Below, in pieces: positions 24,529 through 32,920 of a stretch of 64,000 bases of DNA (position 1 is its first letter; each line of letters opens with the position of its first letter). The DNA comes from Planctomycetota bacterium (GTDB lineage: Bacteria > Planctomycetota > Phycisphaerae > UBA1845), in contig JACQXM010000051.1 of assembly GCA_016208685.1 (NCBI GenBank), positions 1 to 64,000 of the forward strand, given 5' to 3'. A model generated the notes under the pieces. It did no database searches. It was not told the DNA's origin and saw only the letters and a list, made by a program, of their open reading frames with translations. Made by a program: the position numbers and the translations under genes.

Positions 24529-24976
24529 ACGACTGGCCGAGCTCGGCCTGACCCTTCCCCAGGTGGCCGCTCCTGTGGGCAGCTACGTGCCCGCGACGCG
24601 CTGTGGGAACCTGGTGCTCACCAGCGGTCAATTGCCGTTTCGCGACGGAAAGGTCGTGTGGACGGGCAAGGTGCCCGGCGATGTCAGTCTGGCACAGGCG
24701 GCCGAAGGGGCGTCGATCGCCATGCTCAACGCGCTAGCCGCCGCCGCCGGTGCCGCGGGCGGCGTGGACCGCATCGCGCGGGTGGTGCGCGTCTGCGTCT
24801 ATGTGAACAGCAGTCCCGGCTTCTTCGAGCAGCCCAAGGTGGCCAACGGCGCCAGCGATCTGCTGGTGCGCGTATTCGGTGACGCGGGGCGGCATGCGCG
24901 TTCCGCTGTGGGCGCCGCAGAGCTTCCCCTCAACGCCGCTGTGGAACTGGAACTGGTCGTGGAAGTCACCGGTTGA
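24515..24976 (+). CDS. RidA family protein (YjgF/UK114-like)
   Basis: 153 residues, with the ATG inside the last codons of scpA (14 bp overlap) and GGTGGAG before it. GNLVLTSGQLPFRDGKVVWTGKV, ALAAAAGAAGGVDRIARVVRV and GRHARSAVGAAELPLNAAVELELVV follow the RidA fold. The Arg in the HARSAV segment matches the Arg that holds the imine carboxylate in active RidA (R105 type). RidA deaminates reactive 2-aminoacrylate made by PLP enzymes. The version with G..VPATR.GN.V.TSGQLP belongs to the YjgH/RidA-relative branch, so activity is probable rather than certain. Last gene of the trpS operon. Confidence 0.88.
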   Translation: MKPSERLAELGLTLPQVAAPVGSYVPATRCGNLVLTSGQLPFRDGKVVWTGKVPGDVSLAQAAEGASIAMLNALAAAAGAAGGVDRIARVVRVCVYVNSSPGFFEQPKVANGASDLLVRVFGDAGRHARSAVGAAELPLNAAVELELVVEVTG

Positions 24977-25089
24977 GCCCCGCCGTGCCGTCGACGTGCT
25001 ACGATGGTACGAATCTTCGCGTCCGATCCGATCCCGTGTTCGACCCTCGTTGGTAACCAATTCCGCTCAGGGGCTTCGACGTGTACCCA

Positions 25090-26232
25090 TCACCGCCGAC
25101 CGAGGGCCGTCAGGCGGGCAAGCAGCTCCGGCAACATTCGGAGCACCTGGTCGATTTCCTCGCGCGTGGTGAAGCGCGAGAGGCTGAACCGGATGGCACC
25201 GTGTGCGATGTGATCCTCGATCCCCATGGCCTTGAGCACGTGTGAGGGCTCGAGCGAGCCGCTGCTGCACGCCGATCCGCTTGAGGCACAGATGCCCGCT
25301 TCGCTGAGCACGATGAGAATGGCTTCCGCCTGGAGTCCGGGAAAGGAGATGTTGCTGGTGTTGCAGACCCGCGGGGCTCCCGCGCCGTTGACCCGCGCCG
25401 CGGGTTCGCGCTGAAGCACGCCGGTCTCCAGTGCGTCGCGCAAACCGGCGACCCGGACGGCAGCTTCCCCGCCCTGGCGCAGTGCCGCCTCGGCGGCCAC
25501 GCCCATCCCCACGATGCCGGGCACGTTCTCCGTGCCGCCACGCAGGTCCCGCTCCTGGCTGCCCCCCACGATGAGTGGTCGCAGCCTGGTTCGCCGCCGC
25601 ACGAACAGCGCTCCCACCCCCTTGGGGCCGTGGAACTTGTGCGCCGACAGGCTCAGCAAGGCGACCGGCCAGGTGCTCACGTCGATGGGCAACTTTCCCA
25701 CCGCCTGTACGGCATCAACATGCACGGGCACGCCGCGCTCCGCCGCCACGCCCGCCAGGCGCGGCACGTCAAACATCACGCCGGTCTCGTTGTTGGCCGC
25801 CATCAGTGAGACCAGCGCCGTATCTTCGGAGATCGCCGCCGCCCAATGTGCCTCATCCAACCGCCCCTCGCGGTCCACGGACACATATTCCACAGCGTAG
25901 CCTTCGTCACCGAGCTCTTCCGTCAGCCGCATCACCGCGGAGTGCTCCACCGCGGTGGTGACAAACCGTCGCTTGTCCGGCCGTTCCGCCAGGGCGCCGC
26001 GGATTGCGGTGTTGATGCTCTCCGTGCCGCCGCTGGTGAACAGGACCTCCCTCGGCGTGGCGCCGATGAGCCGCGCCACCTGCTCGCGAGCACATTCCAC
26101 CCGGTGTCGCACCGACTGTCCGAACTGGTGGATGCTGGAAGGGTTCGCGTACCCCGTGTGCATCACGGTGTTCATGGCCTCGACGACTTCGGGCAGGGGC
26201 ATGGTGGTGGCGTTGTTGTCCAGGTAGATCAT
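25090..26232 (-). CDS. Cysteine desulfurase (NifS/IscS-like, class V aminotransferase fold)
   Basis: 380 residues, PLP-dependent; removes sulfur from Cys for Fe-S cluster or thio-cofactor assembly. MIYLDNNATT is the classical start. His97 stacks on PLP in TTAVEHSAV; Lys199 in SLSAHKFHGPKG binds it; the catalytic loop ASSGSACSSGSLEPSHVL carries Cys322 in the short-loop NifS/IscS style. No iscU, nifU or thiI is adjacent, so which acceptor it serves cannot be read here. Convergent with ridA (113 bp gap). NifS and IscS cannot be separated from sequence alone. Confidence 0.93.
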   Translation of the reverse strand: MIYLDNNATTMPLPEVVEAMNTVMHTGYANPSSIHQFGQSVRHRVECAREQVARLIGATPREVLFTSGGTESINTAIRGALAERPDKRRFVTTAVEHSAVMRLTEELGDEGYAVEYVSVDREGRLDEAHWAAAISEDTALVSLMAANNETGVMFDVPRLAGVAAERGVPVHVDAVQAVGKLPIDVSTWPVALLSLSAHKFHGPKGVGALFVRRRTRLRPLIVGGSQERDLRGGTENVPGIVGMGVAAEAALRQGGEAAVRVAGLRDALETGVLQREPAARVNGAGAPRVCNTSNISFPGLQAEAILIVLSEAGICASSGSACSSGSLEPSHVLKAMGIEDHIAHGAIRFSLSRFTTREEIDQVLRMLPELLARLTALGRR

Positions 26233-26535
26233 GGCTCGACCTCAACCGGCTGCGGCCCCCGGCCGCAACCGAAGGCCCTGAATGTCGAAAGGCGAATGCA
26301 GAGTAGCGACATCCACCTTCCGCACTCCGTTCCGTGTCCGGCGCAACGGGATGCGCGCACGCTGCGCCGTGAGATACTGATTCTACCGGCCGGCGCGGCC
26401 TGGGGCGCTGCGTCCGGCCGGGCCCAGCGCTCCTGGTCGTGATGCGAAACCAAACGCCTTGCGCCCGGCGGGGTTCGGTTGTCGTCGAGCCGCTTTACTG
26501 TGCGGAACGGCACGTGGGCGTGGCGGCGCGCCGCG
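26233..26535. other. 303 bp intergenic region, nothing recognised
   Basis: Lies between two minus-strand genes and should contain the cysteine desulfurase promoter. No open frame with a ribosome binding site and no clear hairpin with a T-tract is visible. Confidence 0.4.
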
Positions 26536-27870
26536 TCAGTCGCCTGCCGGGTGGGCCCTGTCGCCGGCGTCGCCGCCGCCGATGAGGAAGATGCGGTTCT
26601 TCCCCGCCCGCTTGGCCGCCAGGAGGGCTTCGTCGGCGCGTACCAGAAGCGCCTCGCGGGTGGCGCCGTCCCAGGGATAGGTGGCGAGGCCGCCGCTGAT
26701 GGTCAGTCGCCCAACACCGGACGGACCGAGCTTGGGAAAACGATGCGTGCGCAATGCCGCCGTGAAGCGGTCGAGGACCTTCAGGGCACAGCCGGGATGC
26801 GTGGAACCGGCAACCCGCGAGCCTTCGGCATCCCAGAATACCACGGCGAATTCGTCGCCGCCGTACCGCGCGACGACGTCCTGTTCGCGGCAATGCTGCC
26901 GGAACAGCGCCCCGGTGGCCCGCAGAATCTCATCCCCGGCGTCATGTCCGTAGGTGTCGTTGTAGGTTTTGAAATCGTCCACGTCGAAGAGCAGCATGGT
27001 GACCGGGAAACGCTCCGCGGCTGCACGGGCCAGGATGCCATCGAGCCGTTCGTGGAGGTAGCGGCGGTTCGGTAACCCGCTGCACTCGTCGGTCACCGCC
27101 AGTCGATGGAGGTGCCGCTGCCGGGCGGCCGCGTGGAGCACGTGCCCCGCCAGCCCCGCGTAGTGGGTCAGCTTAGCGACGTCTGCCGGCGTGTACGGGC
27201 CTCCGCGACGGTCGGCAATCATGAGGCGCCCGCGCTGACCGTCCGGACCTTTGATGGGGGCGGTCAGTACCGGGCTTGCTACTGGTGCTCCGGCCGTGGC
27301 GGCCGCGCCCTCCACGACTACCGTCGCTCCGCGAGTTCCCAGCCCCGCCTGTACCAGGTGCGCCAGCCGCTGCAGGACGGTCATCGGCGCCTCGCCCAGG
27401 GACGCCAGTACCTCGCTCAGCAGAACGATCTCCTCCGAGGTTGCCGCGGGCGCGACGCGCAGGTTGGACTCCGACGGCACTGCCCTCCCGAGCGCCGCGT
27501 CAAGCTCCTCCGCCTGGAGCGGGTAGAGCAGGTAATCGTCGGCGCCGCAGGGCAGCAGCTCGCGCGCCTGCGGCTCGGCGTCCGAAGTGCAGCAGAGCAC
27601 AAGCCTGGCGTCCGGCCCTGCCGCAAGCCGCAAGCCGGCGATCGCCTCCGCCGCTCGGGAAAGATCGCGACGCACGCACGCCAGCACCGCCGGGGCGGGC
27701 CGCCGGCATAGATCGGCTATCGCGGATAGATACGTGTCACAACCGGCGACCGCCCAGTCGCCGTAGCGGTCGCTGAGCTCGTCGACAAGCCGCCCCCCGC
27801 CCAGCCGATCCGCGACCACCAGCAACCGCGGCCGCGTCAGAATATCGTCGCCCGGCAGGCCCGCCGTCAT
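26536..27870 (-). CDS. Diguanylate cyclase with N-terminal receiver-like and GAF-like domains
   Basis: 444 residues. Residues 14-130 have receiver-like alternation (RLLVVADRLGGG, VLACVRRDL, LVLCCTSD, GADDYLLYPLQAEEL), but the phosphoacceptor region reads VLACVRRDL without an aligned Asp, so it may be a pseudo-receiver. Residues about 150-260 look GAF-like. The GGDEF domain (about 268-430) keeps FDVDDFKTYND, the active-site GGDEF at 337-341 and an inhibitory site REQD five residues before RYGGDEF's core, so it should make c-di-GMP with product feedback. The start codon overlaps the stop of the upstream receiver-like gene (ATGA), which implies coupling. The ligand is unknown. Confidence 0.92.
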   Translation of the reverse strand: MTAGLPGDDILTRPRLLVVADRLGGGRLVDELSDRYGDWAVAGCDTYLSAIADLCRRPAPAVLACVRRDLSRAAEAIAGLRLAAGPDARLVLCCTSDAEPQARELLPCGADDYLLYPLQAEELDAALGRAVPSESNLRVAPAATSEEIVLLSEVLASLGEAPMTVLQRLAHLVQAGLGTRGATVVVEGAAATAGAPVASPVLTAPIKGPDGQRGRLMIADRRGGPYTPADVAKLTHYAGLAGHVLHAAARQRHLHRLAVTDECSGLPNRRYLHERLDGILARAAAERFPVTMLLFDVDDFKTYNDTYGHDAGDEILRATGALFRQHCREQDVVARYGGDEFAVVFWDAEGSRVAGSTHPGCALKVLDRFTAALRTHRFPKLGPSGVGRLTISGGLATYPWDGATREALLVRADEALLAAKRAGKNRIFLIGGGDAGDRAHPAGD

Positions 27871-28844
27871 CCCCGCGCTCCCTTGCCGGACCGGGGTTCC
27901 AGGGGCGGAGGCGGGGCCTCGCGGCCGCTCGGTGCGAGAGCTGCGACATCATCTCCGAGCAGGGCGCGCAGTTCCTCCGGCGTCAGCAGAGGAGTGTGAC
28001 CAACCGTTGGCTCCGTTCCCGCGGGTACGGACGCGCCGCCCGGGGAGCCCGGCTTACTGGCGGGCGAAAGGGGAGGCGGCGGGCGGCGAACCGGCACCCT
28101 CCGGGATGCGCCCTCGCCCGGTCGTGACCAGGGAACGCGCACCCGCGGTGGGTCTTTGGAATCATCGTCGGGAGGAAACTCCTCGGTGTCGTCCTCGTCC
28201 TCTTCCTCCTCCACCTCGATTTCCGCGGGCAGGACCTGGCCGACGGGAATCTCCACCGGCGGCGCGGCAACCGGTGCCGACGAACCGGTGGAGGTTTCGA
28301 TGACACGCGCGAGTGGCGATGCCGCCATACCGAATCGCGGGACATCTTCCGTCGCCGGCGCGAGAGGCTCACAGCGGGGCGGGGTCGGCGCGATCGCCGC
28401 GGGCCCGGGTGAAGCAGCAGACTCGCCGCCGCGAAGCAGGGCTCGAACAACGGCTTCCGTTGCCTCGCCCGCGGCGCCGGCCCGCAACGCCTGGGCGACG
28501 TACTCCGCCGACCCCAGGCTGCTGTAAACGTAGACCGGAAGCTGTCGGCGCACCTGGCTCAGCAACGGGATGAACTCGAATTCGTCGGAAGCGAGCGCGT
28601 CGACATCGAGCAGAACCGCGCTCACGTCGCTGACATTAGTTCCCGGTCCGCGGCGCCGGCCCAGCCGGGCCAGTGCGCGGTAAACATCACCGCACGCCTC
28701 GACGCGACACCCTCCTGGCGCCAACCACTTCTCGATGGAGGATGAACGGGACGACAACGACGGCGCACCGACGGGCTGCGGCCGGATGTGCATGACCGTC
28801 AAGGACATGTGTATCGCGCGTTCGACACGCTGCGCCTCATGCAC
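27867..28844 (-). CDS. Receiver-like protein with long Pro/acidic linker
   Basis: 325 residues. Residues about 30-145 have a response-regulator-like plan (VMHIRPQPVG, VSAVLLDVDALAS with a candidate phospho-Asp in LLDVD, LPVYVYSSLGSAEYVAQALRAGA). The remaining half is disordered: a run of Glu and Asp near 214-226 and then Arg/Pro/Ser-rich sequence, ending in LLTPEELRALLGDD, a short amphipathic motif that could be a docking peptide. It overlaps the GGDEF gene by four bases, so the pair probably signals together. Start is uncertain between a GTG at 28844 and an ATG at codon 13 (28808). No output domain is visible. Confidence 0.7.
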   Translation of the reverse strand: MHEAQRVERAIHMSLTVMHIRPQPVGAPSLSSRSSSIEKWLAPGGCRVEACGDVYRALARLGRRRGPGTNVSDVSAVLLDVDALASDEFEFIPLLSQVRRQLPVYVYSSLGSAEYVAQALRAGAAGEATEAVVRALLRGGESAASPGPAAIAPTPPRCEPLAPATEDVPRFGMAASPLARVIETSTGSSAPVAAPPVEIPVGQVLPAEIEVEEEEDEDDTEEFPPDDDSKDPPRVRVPWSRPGEGASRRVPVRRPPPPLSPASKPGSPGGASVPAGTEPTVGHTPLLTPEELRALLGDDVAALAPSGREAPPPPLEPRSGKGARG

Positions 28845-29351
28845 GCACTTCTCGGACCTCAGTGCGTGGTAACCCCTCTTAGTACTCTAGGTGGGCAGCG
28901 CCGGGCGGTCAATCGCCGAACGCACCGGCGAAGGCGCAATGGCGCCGGCGACAGATAGCCGTGTCCGCGGTGTAAGGCATCCGTATCGGCGCGTGTGCCG
29001 CGACCGGTCCCGCGGGGCTTCAGCTTGGTGCGGCGGCGCCCCTGCCCGCGGCCCCGCGTGACGGCACAACGTGACCAACTGTACGCAGCCCGACAGGGCG
29101 GGTCACGTCAGGTTGCCGCTTGTTCGTGCCGCGCGGGTGTGGCGACGAAGGAGCGGAGTCGTTCCGAGGTCCACCAACCGCCCCGGCTCGTGCGGGCGGT
29201 CGGCACATTGACAGTAACCCGCGTTTCGTGGAAAAACTCTCGGCTCCCAGGCCAAACGTGCACAGGAATCGGACTGCTGCCGGGACGGCGCCTGGGCGCA
29301 GGCGATCGGGTTAGCGCCCCGGAGCCGGGCATCTGTGGGAGAGGAATCCGC
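28845..29351. other. 507 bp divergent intergenic region, no gene seen
   Basis: Separates the receiver-like gene from fabI and should hold both promoters. The plus-strand frame of fabI is open across much of it, but the sequence upstream of 29352 is not FabI-like. No clear repeats or hairpins were seen. Confidence 0.45.
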
Positions 29352-30131
29352 ATGGGATTGCTGGAAGGTCGCAAGGGTCTGGTTTTCGGCGTGGCGAACG
29401 ATCGCAGCATCGCCTGCCATATCGCAAAGAGCTACCTCGCCGAGGGGGCGGCGTGCGGGTTTCCCTACTTACCCGGTGAGAAGAACGAACGCCGCGCCGC
29501 CAAGGCGCTGGAGGAAATCGGTGTTGCCAAGCCCTGGCTGATTCCGTGCGACGTGTCCAGGGATGAGGACCTGGACGCGGCGCTGGCGGCCACGCGCGAG
29601 CGCTTCGATTCCATCGACTTCGTGGTACACTCCCTGGCCTTCGCCGACCGCGCCTACCTGAAACCCGGCATGTTCGTGGAGACGCCGCGCGCCGCTTTCG
29701 CCCAGGCGCTGGATATTTCCGCCTTCTCCCTGGTGGCAATCGCCCGGCGATTCAAGACCATCATGCCGCGCGGGGGATCGATCCTGGCGATGACCTACTA
29801 CGGCAGTGAGAAGGCGATCCCCGGCTACAACGTCATGGGCGTGGCCAAGGCGGCGCTGGAGGCCTGCATGCGCTATCTGGCGGCGGAGCTGGGCGAAAGC
29901 GGCATTCGCGTGAACACCATCAGCGCCGGTCCGCTGCGAACGCTGTCGTCCATGGCGGTGGGGGGCATCGACGAGATTTTCGACTGGGTGACGAGGAAGG
30001 CGCCGCTGCGCCGCAACATCGAAGCGGGCGAAGTGGGCAAGACCGCCGTGTATCTTGCCAGCGACCTCTCCTCGGGCGTCACCGGCGAGAACATCTTCGT
30101 GGACGCGGGGTACAGCGTGGTGGGGCTGTAG
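29352..30131 (+). CDS. fabI: Enoyl-[acyl-carrier-protein] reductase (NADH), FabI
   Basis: 259 residues, short-chain dehydrogenase fold. It catalyses the last reduction in each cycle of type II fatty acid synthesis. The start at the ATG after GAGAGGAA gives MGLLEGRKGLVFGVANDRSIA, the standard FabI opening with the NAD loop. LAMTYYGSEKAIPGYNVMGVAK contains Tyr149, Tyr159 and Lys166, equivalent to Y146, Y156 and K163 of the E. coli enzyme. SAGPLRTLSSMAVGGIDE is the flexible substrate loop. No other fab gene is adjacent. Confidence 0.96.
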   Translation: MGLLEGRKGLVFGVANDRSIACHIAKSYLAEGAACGFPYLPGEKNERRAAKALEEIGVAKPWLIPCDVSRDEDLDAALAATRERFDSIDFVVHSLAFADRAYLKPGMFVETPRAAFAQALDISAFSLVAIARRFKTIMPRGGSILAMTYYGSEKAIPGYNVMGVAKAALEACMRYLAAELGESGIRVNTISAGPLRTLSSMAVGGIDEIFDWVTRKAPLRRNIEAGEVGKTAVYLASDLSSGVTGENIFVDAGYSVVGL

Positions 30132-30252
30132 GGGCGGCGCTTGCGGCGCCGAATGAGCAGCGAACTGCGAATGCCGTTTGCGGTACGCAGCCGGCAAGGA
30201 GGGTCGGTCCTCGGAACCCACCATTCGACGCGGGGGGAGCAAAGCACTCACC

Positions 30253-30663
30253 CTACGTCGCTGCCGGCGAGCGGCTCACTTGGGTACGCCAGACGGCGCA
30301 CCACTTTCCCGCCTCTCGTGTAAACACCCAGACGTCGAATCCGGTCTCGCGTTGCGGGCCGCTCGTTACGGTCCACTCCATGTCCCACTCGAAGACCGCA
30401 ACCGCGGTATCGCCAATGACGTCCACGATCGGCTCGGATTCAGCGTAGCGCGTGATGTCCGCCGCCGCGGTGAAGTCAACGTAGCTTTGAACGCATCGTT
30501 CGCGGCCTTCACAGCGCAGCCCGGACCAGGGAATGGAAATCGTGCACCGGGGATGAAAGCAATCCGTCAGGTCCTGAAAGTGGCCGTGTTGCCAGGCAAG
30601 ATTGAGTCTCTTGACCACCTGGCGAACCGCCGATTGGTCCTCGTCCGCGCCGTGCGCTCCCAC
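30253..30663 (-). CDS. NTF2-like (SnoaL-type) protein
   Basis: 136 residues from a GTG at 30663, chosen because GAGGAGG sits 8 bases before it; a GTG seven codons earlier has no such site. The plan is that of a cone-shaped NTF2 fold: AVRQVVKRLNLAWQHGHFQDLTDCFHPRCTISIP, then GRERCVQSYVDFTAAADITRY, then the sheet VIGDTAVAVFEWDMEW ... DVWVFTREAGKWCAVWRTQ. Such proteins are steroid-isomerase-like enzymes or binding modules; no catalytic set can be assigned. Convergent with fabI. Confidence 0.78.
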   Translation of the reverse strand: MGAHGADEDQSAVRQVVKRLNLAWQHGHFQDLTDCFHPRCTISIPWSGLRCEGRERCVQSYVDFTAAADITRYAESEPIVDVIGDTAVAVFEWDMEWTVTSGPQRETGFDVWVFTREAGKWCAVWRTQVSRSPAAT

Positions 30664-30671
30664 CGTCGTAC

Positions 30672-30678
30672 CTCCTCG
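30672..30678 (-). promoter_or_regulatory. Shine-Dalgarno GAGGAGG deciding the NTF2-like start
   Basis: Read on the minus strand, GAGGAGG lies 8 bases before the GTG at 30663. It sits inside the longer possible reading frame, which argues against the upstream GTG. Confidence 0.6.
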
Positions 30679-30743
30679 AATCACAACCCGGACAGATCAG
30701 TCCCGCGCCGGTCTCCGTACGCGGGCAGACTCTCGATCCGCGA

Positions 30744-31895
30744 TCAACGTACCCTGCTGAGCCCCGTGTGCGCGTTCCGCAGGCGCCGGTCTTCGGCGCT
30801 TTCCGCCTCCTTACCGTCGCGGCCCAGCATGGCGGACGCGAACGCACACACCTCGAGTTGGCAAGCTCGCTCTCGGAACGCCGCCGTGCCGATTACAAGC
30901 AGTGTAAGCAGCATGACGAGGGCGCCCCAGTAAGACACGGTGGGGATAGCCACGCCGGGGCCCGAAACGAGCGGCGCCGTGTTGTTCGGATTGGTCGCTC
31001 GCGCGACCCATTCGCCGTTGCCGGGCGCGCCGGCGATAACCTCGGCATCGGGCGAGCCGGCCGCGCTGGTATCCACGGCGGTGGAGCCGGAGCCTTCCTC
31101 AAATCGGTAGTAGCCCACCAACCCCGGCGAGGCAGCGGGTGTCACGCGGTTGTATGTGACTTGGAGCTCGGCGGGTGGGCGCGCGACGCTCCAGATGCGG
31201 AGTTCGTCGAAGTACCCGGCGAAGGACGGAAACTGGCCCACATCGGCGTCGTGTTTTTCCGCGCCGATGACGAGGTACGGGTTCCACGGCGTGACGGGAT
31301 TGGCCACGCCGCCGTTGGGAAAGCTGATGTCGTCGTCGGAGAACAGGTTCACCGTAGCGAAATCCAGCGTGGTGTCGACGTAGATGGACTTGCGCCCCGT
31401 GGCCGTGTCCCGAACGCAGGCAACGTGATGCCACTGGCCGTCGAGGACGTTGACGCCGCCCTCGAGCGTGCTTTCGGGGTCGTCGCCGCCGTCACCGGAG
31501 CCGGTGCCGAAGCGGACCAAGCCGCCGGCCAGGCTGATGCCCCAGTCCCGGTTGCTGTCGCCCCAGATATCTCGGTCGACGACGATGTTTCCGTAGATCC
31601 AGCCGACGCCGGGAAGCTCGAGGTCGCCGCCGGCACTGGCGGTGCTGTTGTCGGCGAGATTGCCGCGGAGCCAGAACTCTACGGTAAAACTGCCGGCGCC
31701 AACGTCGCACGGAGCGCTGGCGTCCGGGCCCGGAGCGTTGTCGTCAATGAGGATGCGTGCTCGGTCCTGCTGGTTCACGCCGGTTCCGTAGAAACGCAGC
31801 GCGTGGTTGGAGACTTGCGCGCGGACCGCCGCAGGCAGCAATGGCGGCATGAGGCAGGCGATTGCGACCGCCACGCATCGTACCCGCTTCCCCAC
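30744..31895 (-). CDS. LamG-domain surface protein with IPTVS C-terminal sorting signal and extra tail
   Basis: 383 residues from a GTG at 31895 preceded by AGGAGCG; this start gives a clean signal peptide (MGKRVRCVAVAIACLMPPLLPAAVRAQ). A concanavalin-like LamG domain follows (about 30-255: FTVEFWLRG, DGQWHHVACVRD, SIYVDTT, GYFDELRIWSVARPPAEL). Near 317 comes IPTVSYWG, then a 16-residue hydrophobic stretch and RER, the exact layout of the IPTL-CTERM-type sorting signals. Normally the protein stops there; here 40 more residues follow, including two Cys, giving a cytosolic tail. The protein is probably processed by an exosortase-like or archaeosortase-like enzyme and anchored outside. Confidence 0.82.
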   Translation of the reverse strand: MGKRVRCVAVAIACLMPPLLPAAVRAQVSNHALRFYGTGVNQQDRARILIDDNAPGPDASAPCDVGAGSFTVEFWLRGNLADNSTASAGGDLELPGVGWIYGNIVVDRDIWGDSNRDWGISLAGGLVRFGTGSGDGGDDPESTLEGGVNVLDGQWHHVACVRDTATGRKSIYVDTTLDFATVNLFSDDDISFPNGGVANPVTPWNPYLVIGAEKHDADVGQFPSFAGYFDELRIWSVARPPAELQVTYNRVTPAASPGLVGYYRFEEGSGSTAVDTSAAGSPDAEVIAGAPGNGEWVARATNPNNTAPLVSGPGVAIPTVSYWGALVMLLTLLVIGTAAFRERACQLEVCAFASAMLGRDGKEAESAEDRRLRNAHTGLSRVR

Positions 31896-32055
31896 GCTCG
31901 CTCCTGTTCGCACTTACGGTACTCCGTCGGCCATAATCAGCGATCGATCGCCCTCGCAATCGTGGTACCCTGTGCCGGACCACGCGTCGACATCCGATGG
32001 ATTCGCCCTACGATGGTTCTACACCCAACGGCCTGAGTTGCGCACAGCGATCGAA

Positions 32056-32916
32056 TCACTGAGCAGCCAAAGAGCATTCGCACATCGCAAGGTACCGTGC
32101 AAGGTTGTCAAGATCCGGAAACAACGAGGCCCGAGTAATTCCCAGTCTTTCGAGCGATTCACGAATCTGTTCCCTATCCTCGGCGGATATCTCAAGCCGA
32201 GTAAGAAGTTCGCCTGGCATCGGCCCCCAAAGACTACCGTGAGGTTCATCGAGCGGACAGGTCGAGTCATGAATTGTGAATACCGACTGCTGCACGGTCA
32301 CCCTTCGATCGGTTTCGTGTGGAACAACTGCCAGAACTACAGGTGCTCCCAAATCGTCGCCAAGAAACACGGGCTCTGTGAGCTTTCGAACGGGATCGGT
32401 ACTGTCGTCGAGTACAAGCGCTCCCATGTAGGCGTCTGGAAACGTAGAGTTCATCAGTTTCACCATATGGCGGTTGAGCAATTCGGGACGAAGTGCCCAC
32501 ACCGAACCGTCGGTTCTCTCGAAATTGCTGGCGGCGTTCTCAACGGCAAAATAGGTGGCAACCAACGGAGAGAGCGTCCAATCAAGTAATCGGGTCGGAA
32601 GTCCGTAGTGTTGCATGAGCGTTAACCACCGGGAATGCGCACCCACCGGTGGGCAATCGGCGTACCGGGAAGCGGCGGCAACCATGAACCGCCAAGCCAA
32701 GCGGCGTTCTTTGAAAAGTGCTTCCCACTGCACCGTCGAGTTGAAGTCATCGGCAGGCGAATCACGAAAGACCTTGGGCCGAAGGCACGAATTCTGCATT
32801 GACTCTTGGCCACGAAACCAGACTGGGCCACTTCTGCTGCGTGAGATCGTCTCACAAGCGTCAATCAAGTCGCTGAGCGAATGAACCTGCCTCCGCCCCA
32901 CACCCGCTTGCGCCAT
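32056..32916 (-). CDS. FRG-domain protein
   Basis: 286 residues. VWFRGQES near residue 32 and the conserved RWLTLMQHYGLPTRLLDWTLSPLVATYFAVENA segment near 95-128 define the FRG family, named after its Phe-Arg-Gly motif. Other conserved bits are DGSVWALRP and SVFTIHDS. FRG proteins are widespread in bacteria, often in accessory or defence loci; their chemistry is not established. Base composition is lower in GC than in the neighbours, which fits acquisition. It starts 4 bp after the glyS stop on the same strand, so it may be read through from glyS. Confidence 0.85.
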   Translation of the reverse strand: MAQAGVGRRQVHSLSDLIDACETISRSRSGPVWFRGQESMQNSCLRPKVFRDSPADDFNSTVQWEALFKERRLAWRFMVAAASRYADCPPVGAHSRWLTLMQHYGLPTRLLDWTLSPLVATYFAVENAASNFERTDGSVWALRPELLNRHMVKLMNSTFPDAYMGALVLDDSTDPVRKLTEPVFLGDDLGAPVVLAVVPHETDRRVTVQQSVFTIHDSTCPLDEPHGSLWGPMPGELLTRLEISAEDREQIRESLERLGITRASLFPDLDNLARYLAMCECSLAAQ

Positions 32917-32920
32917 CCTA

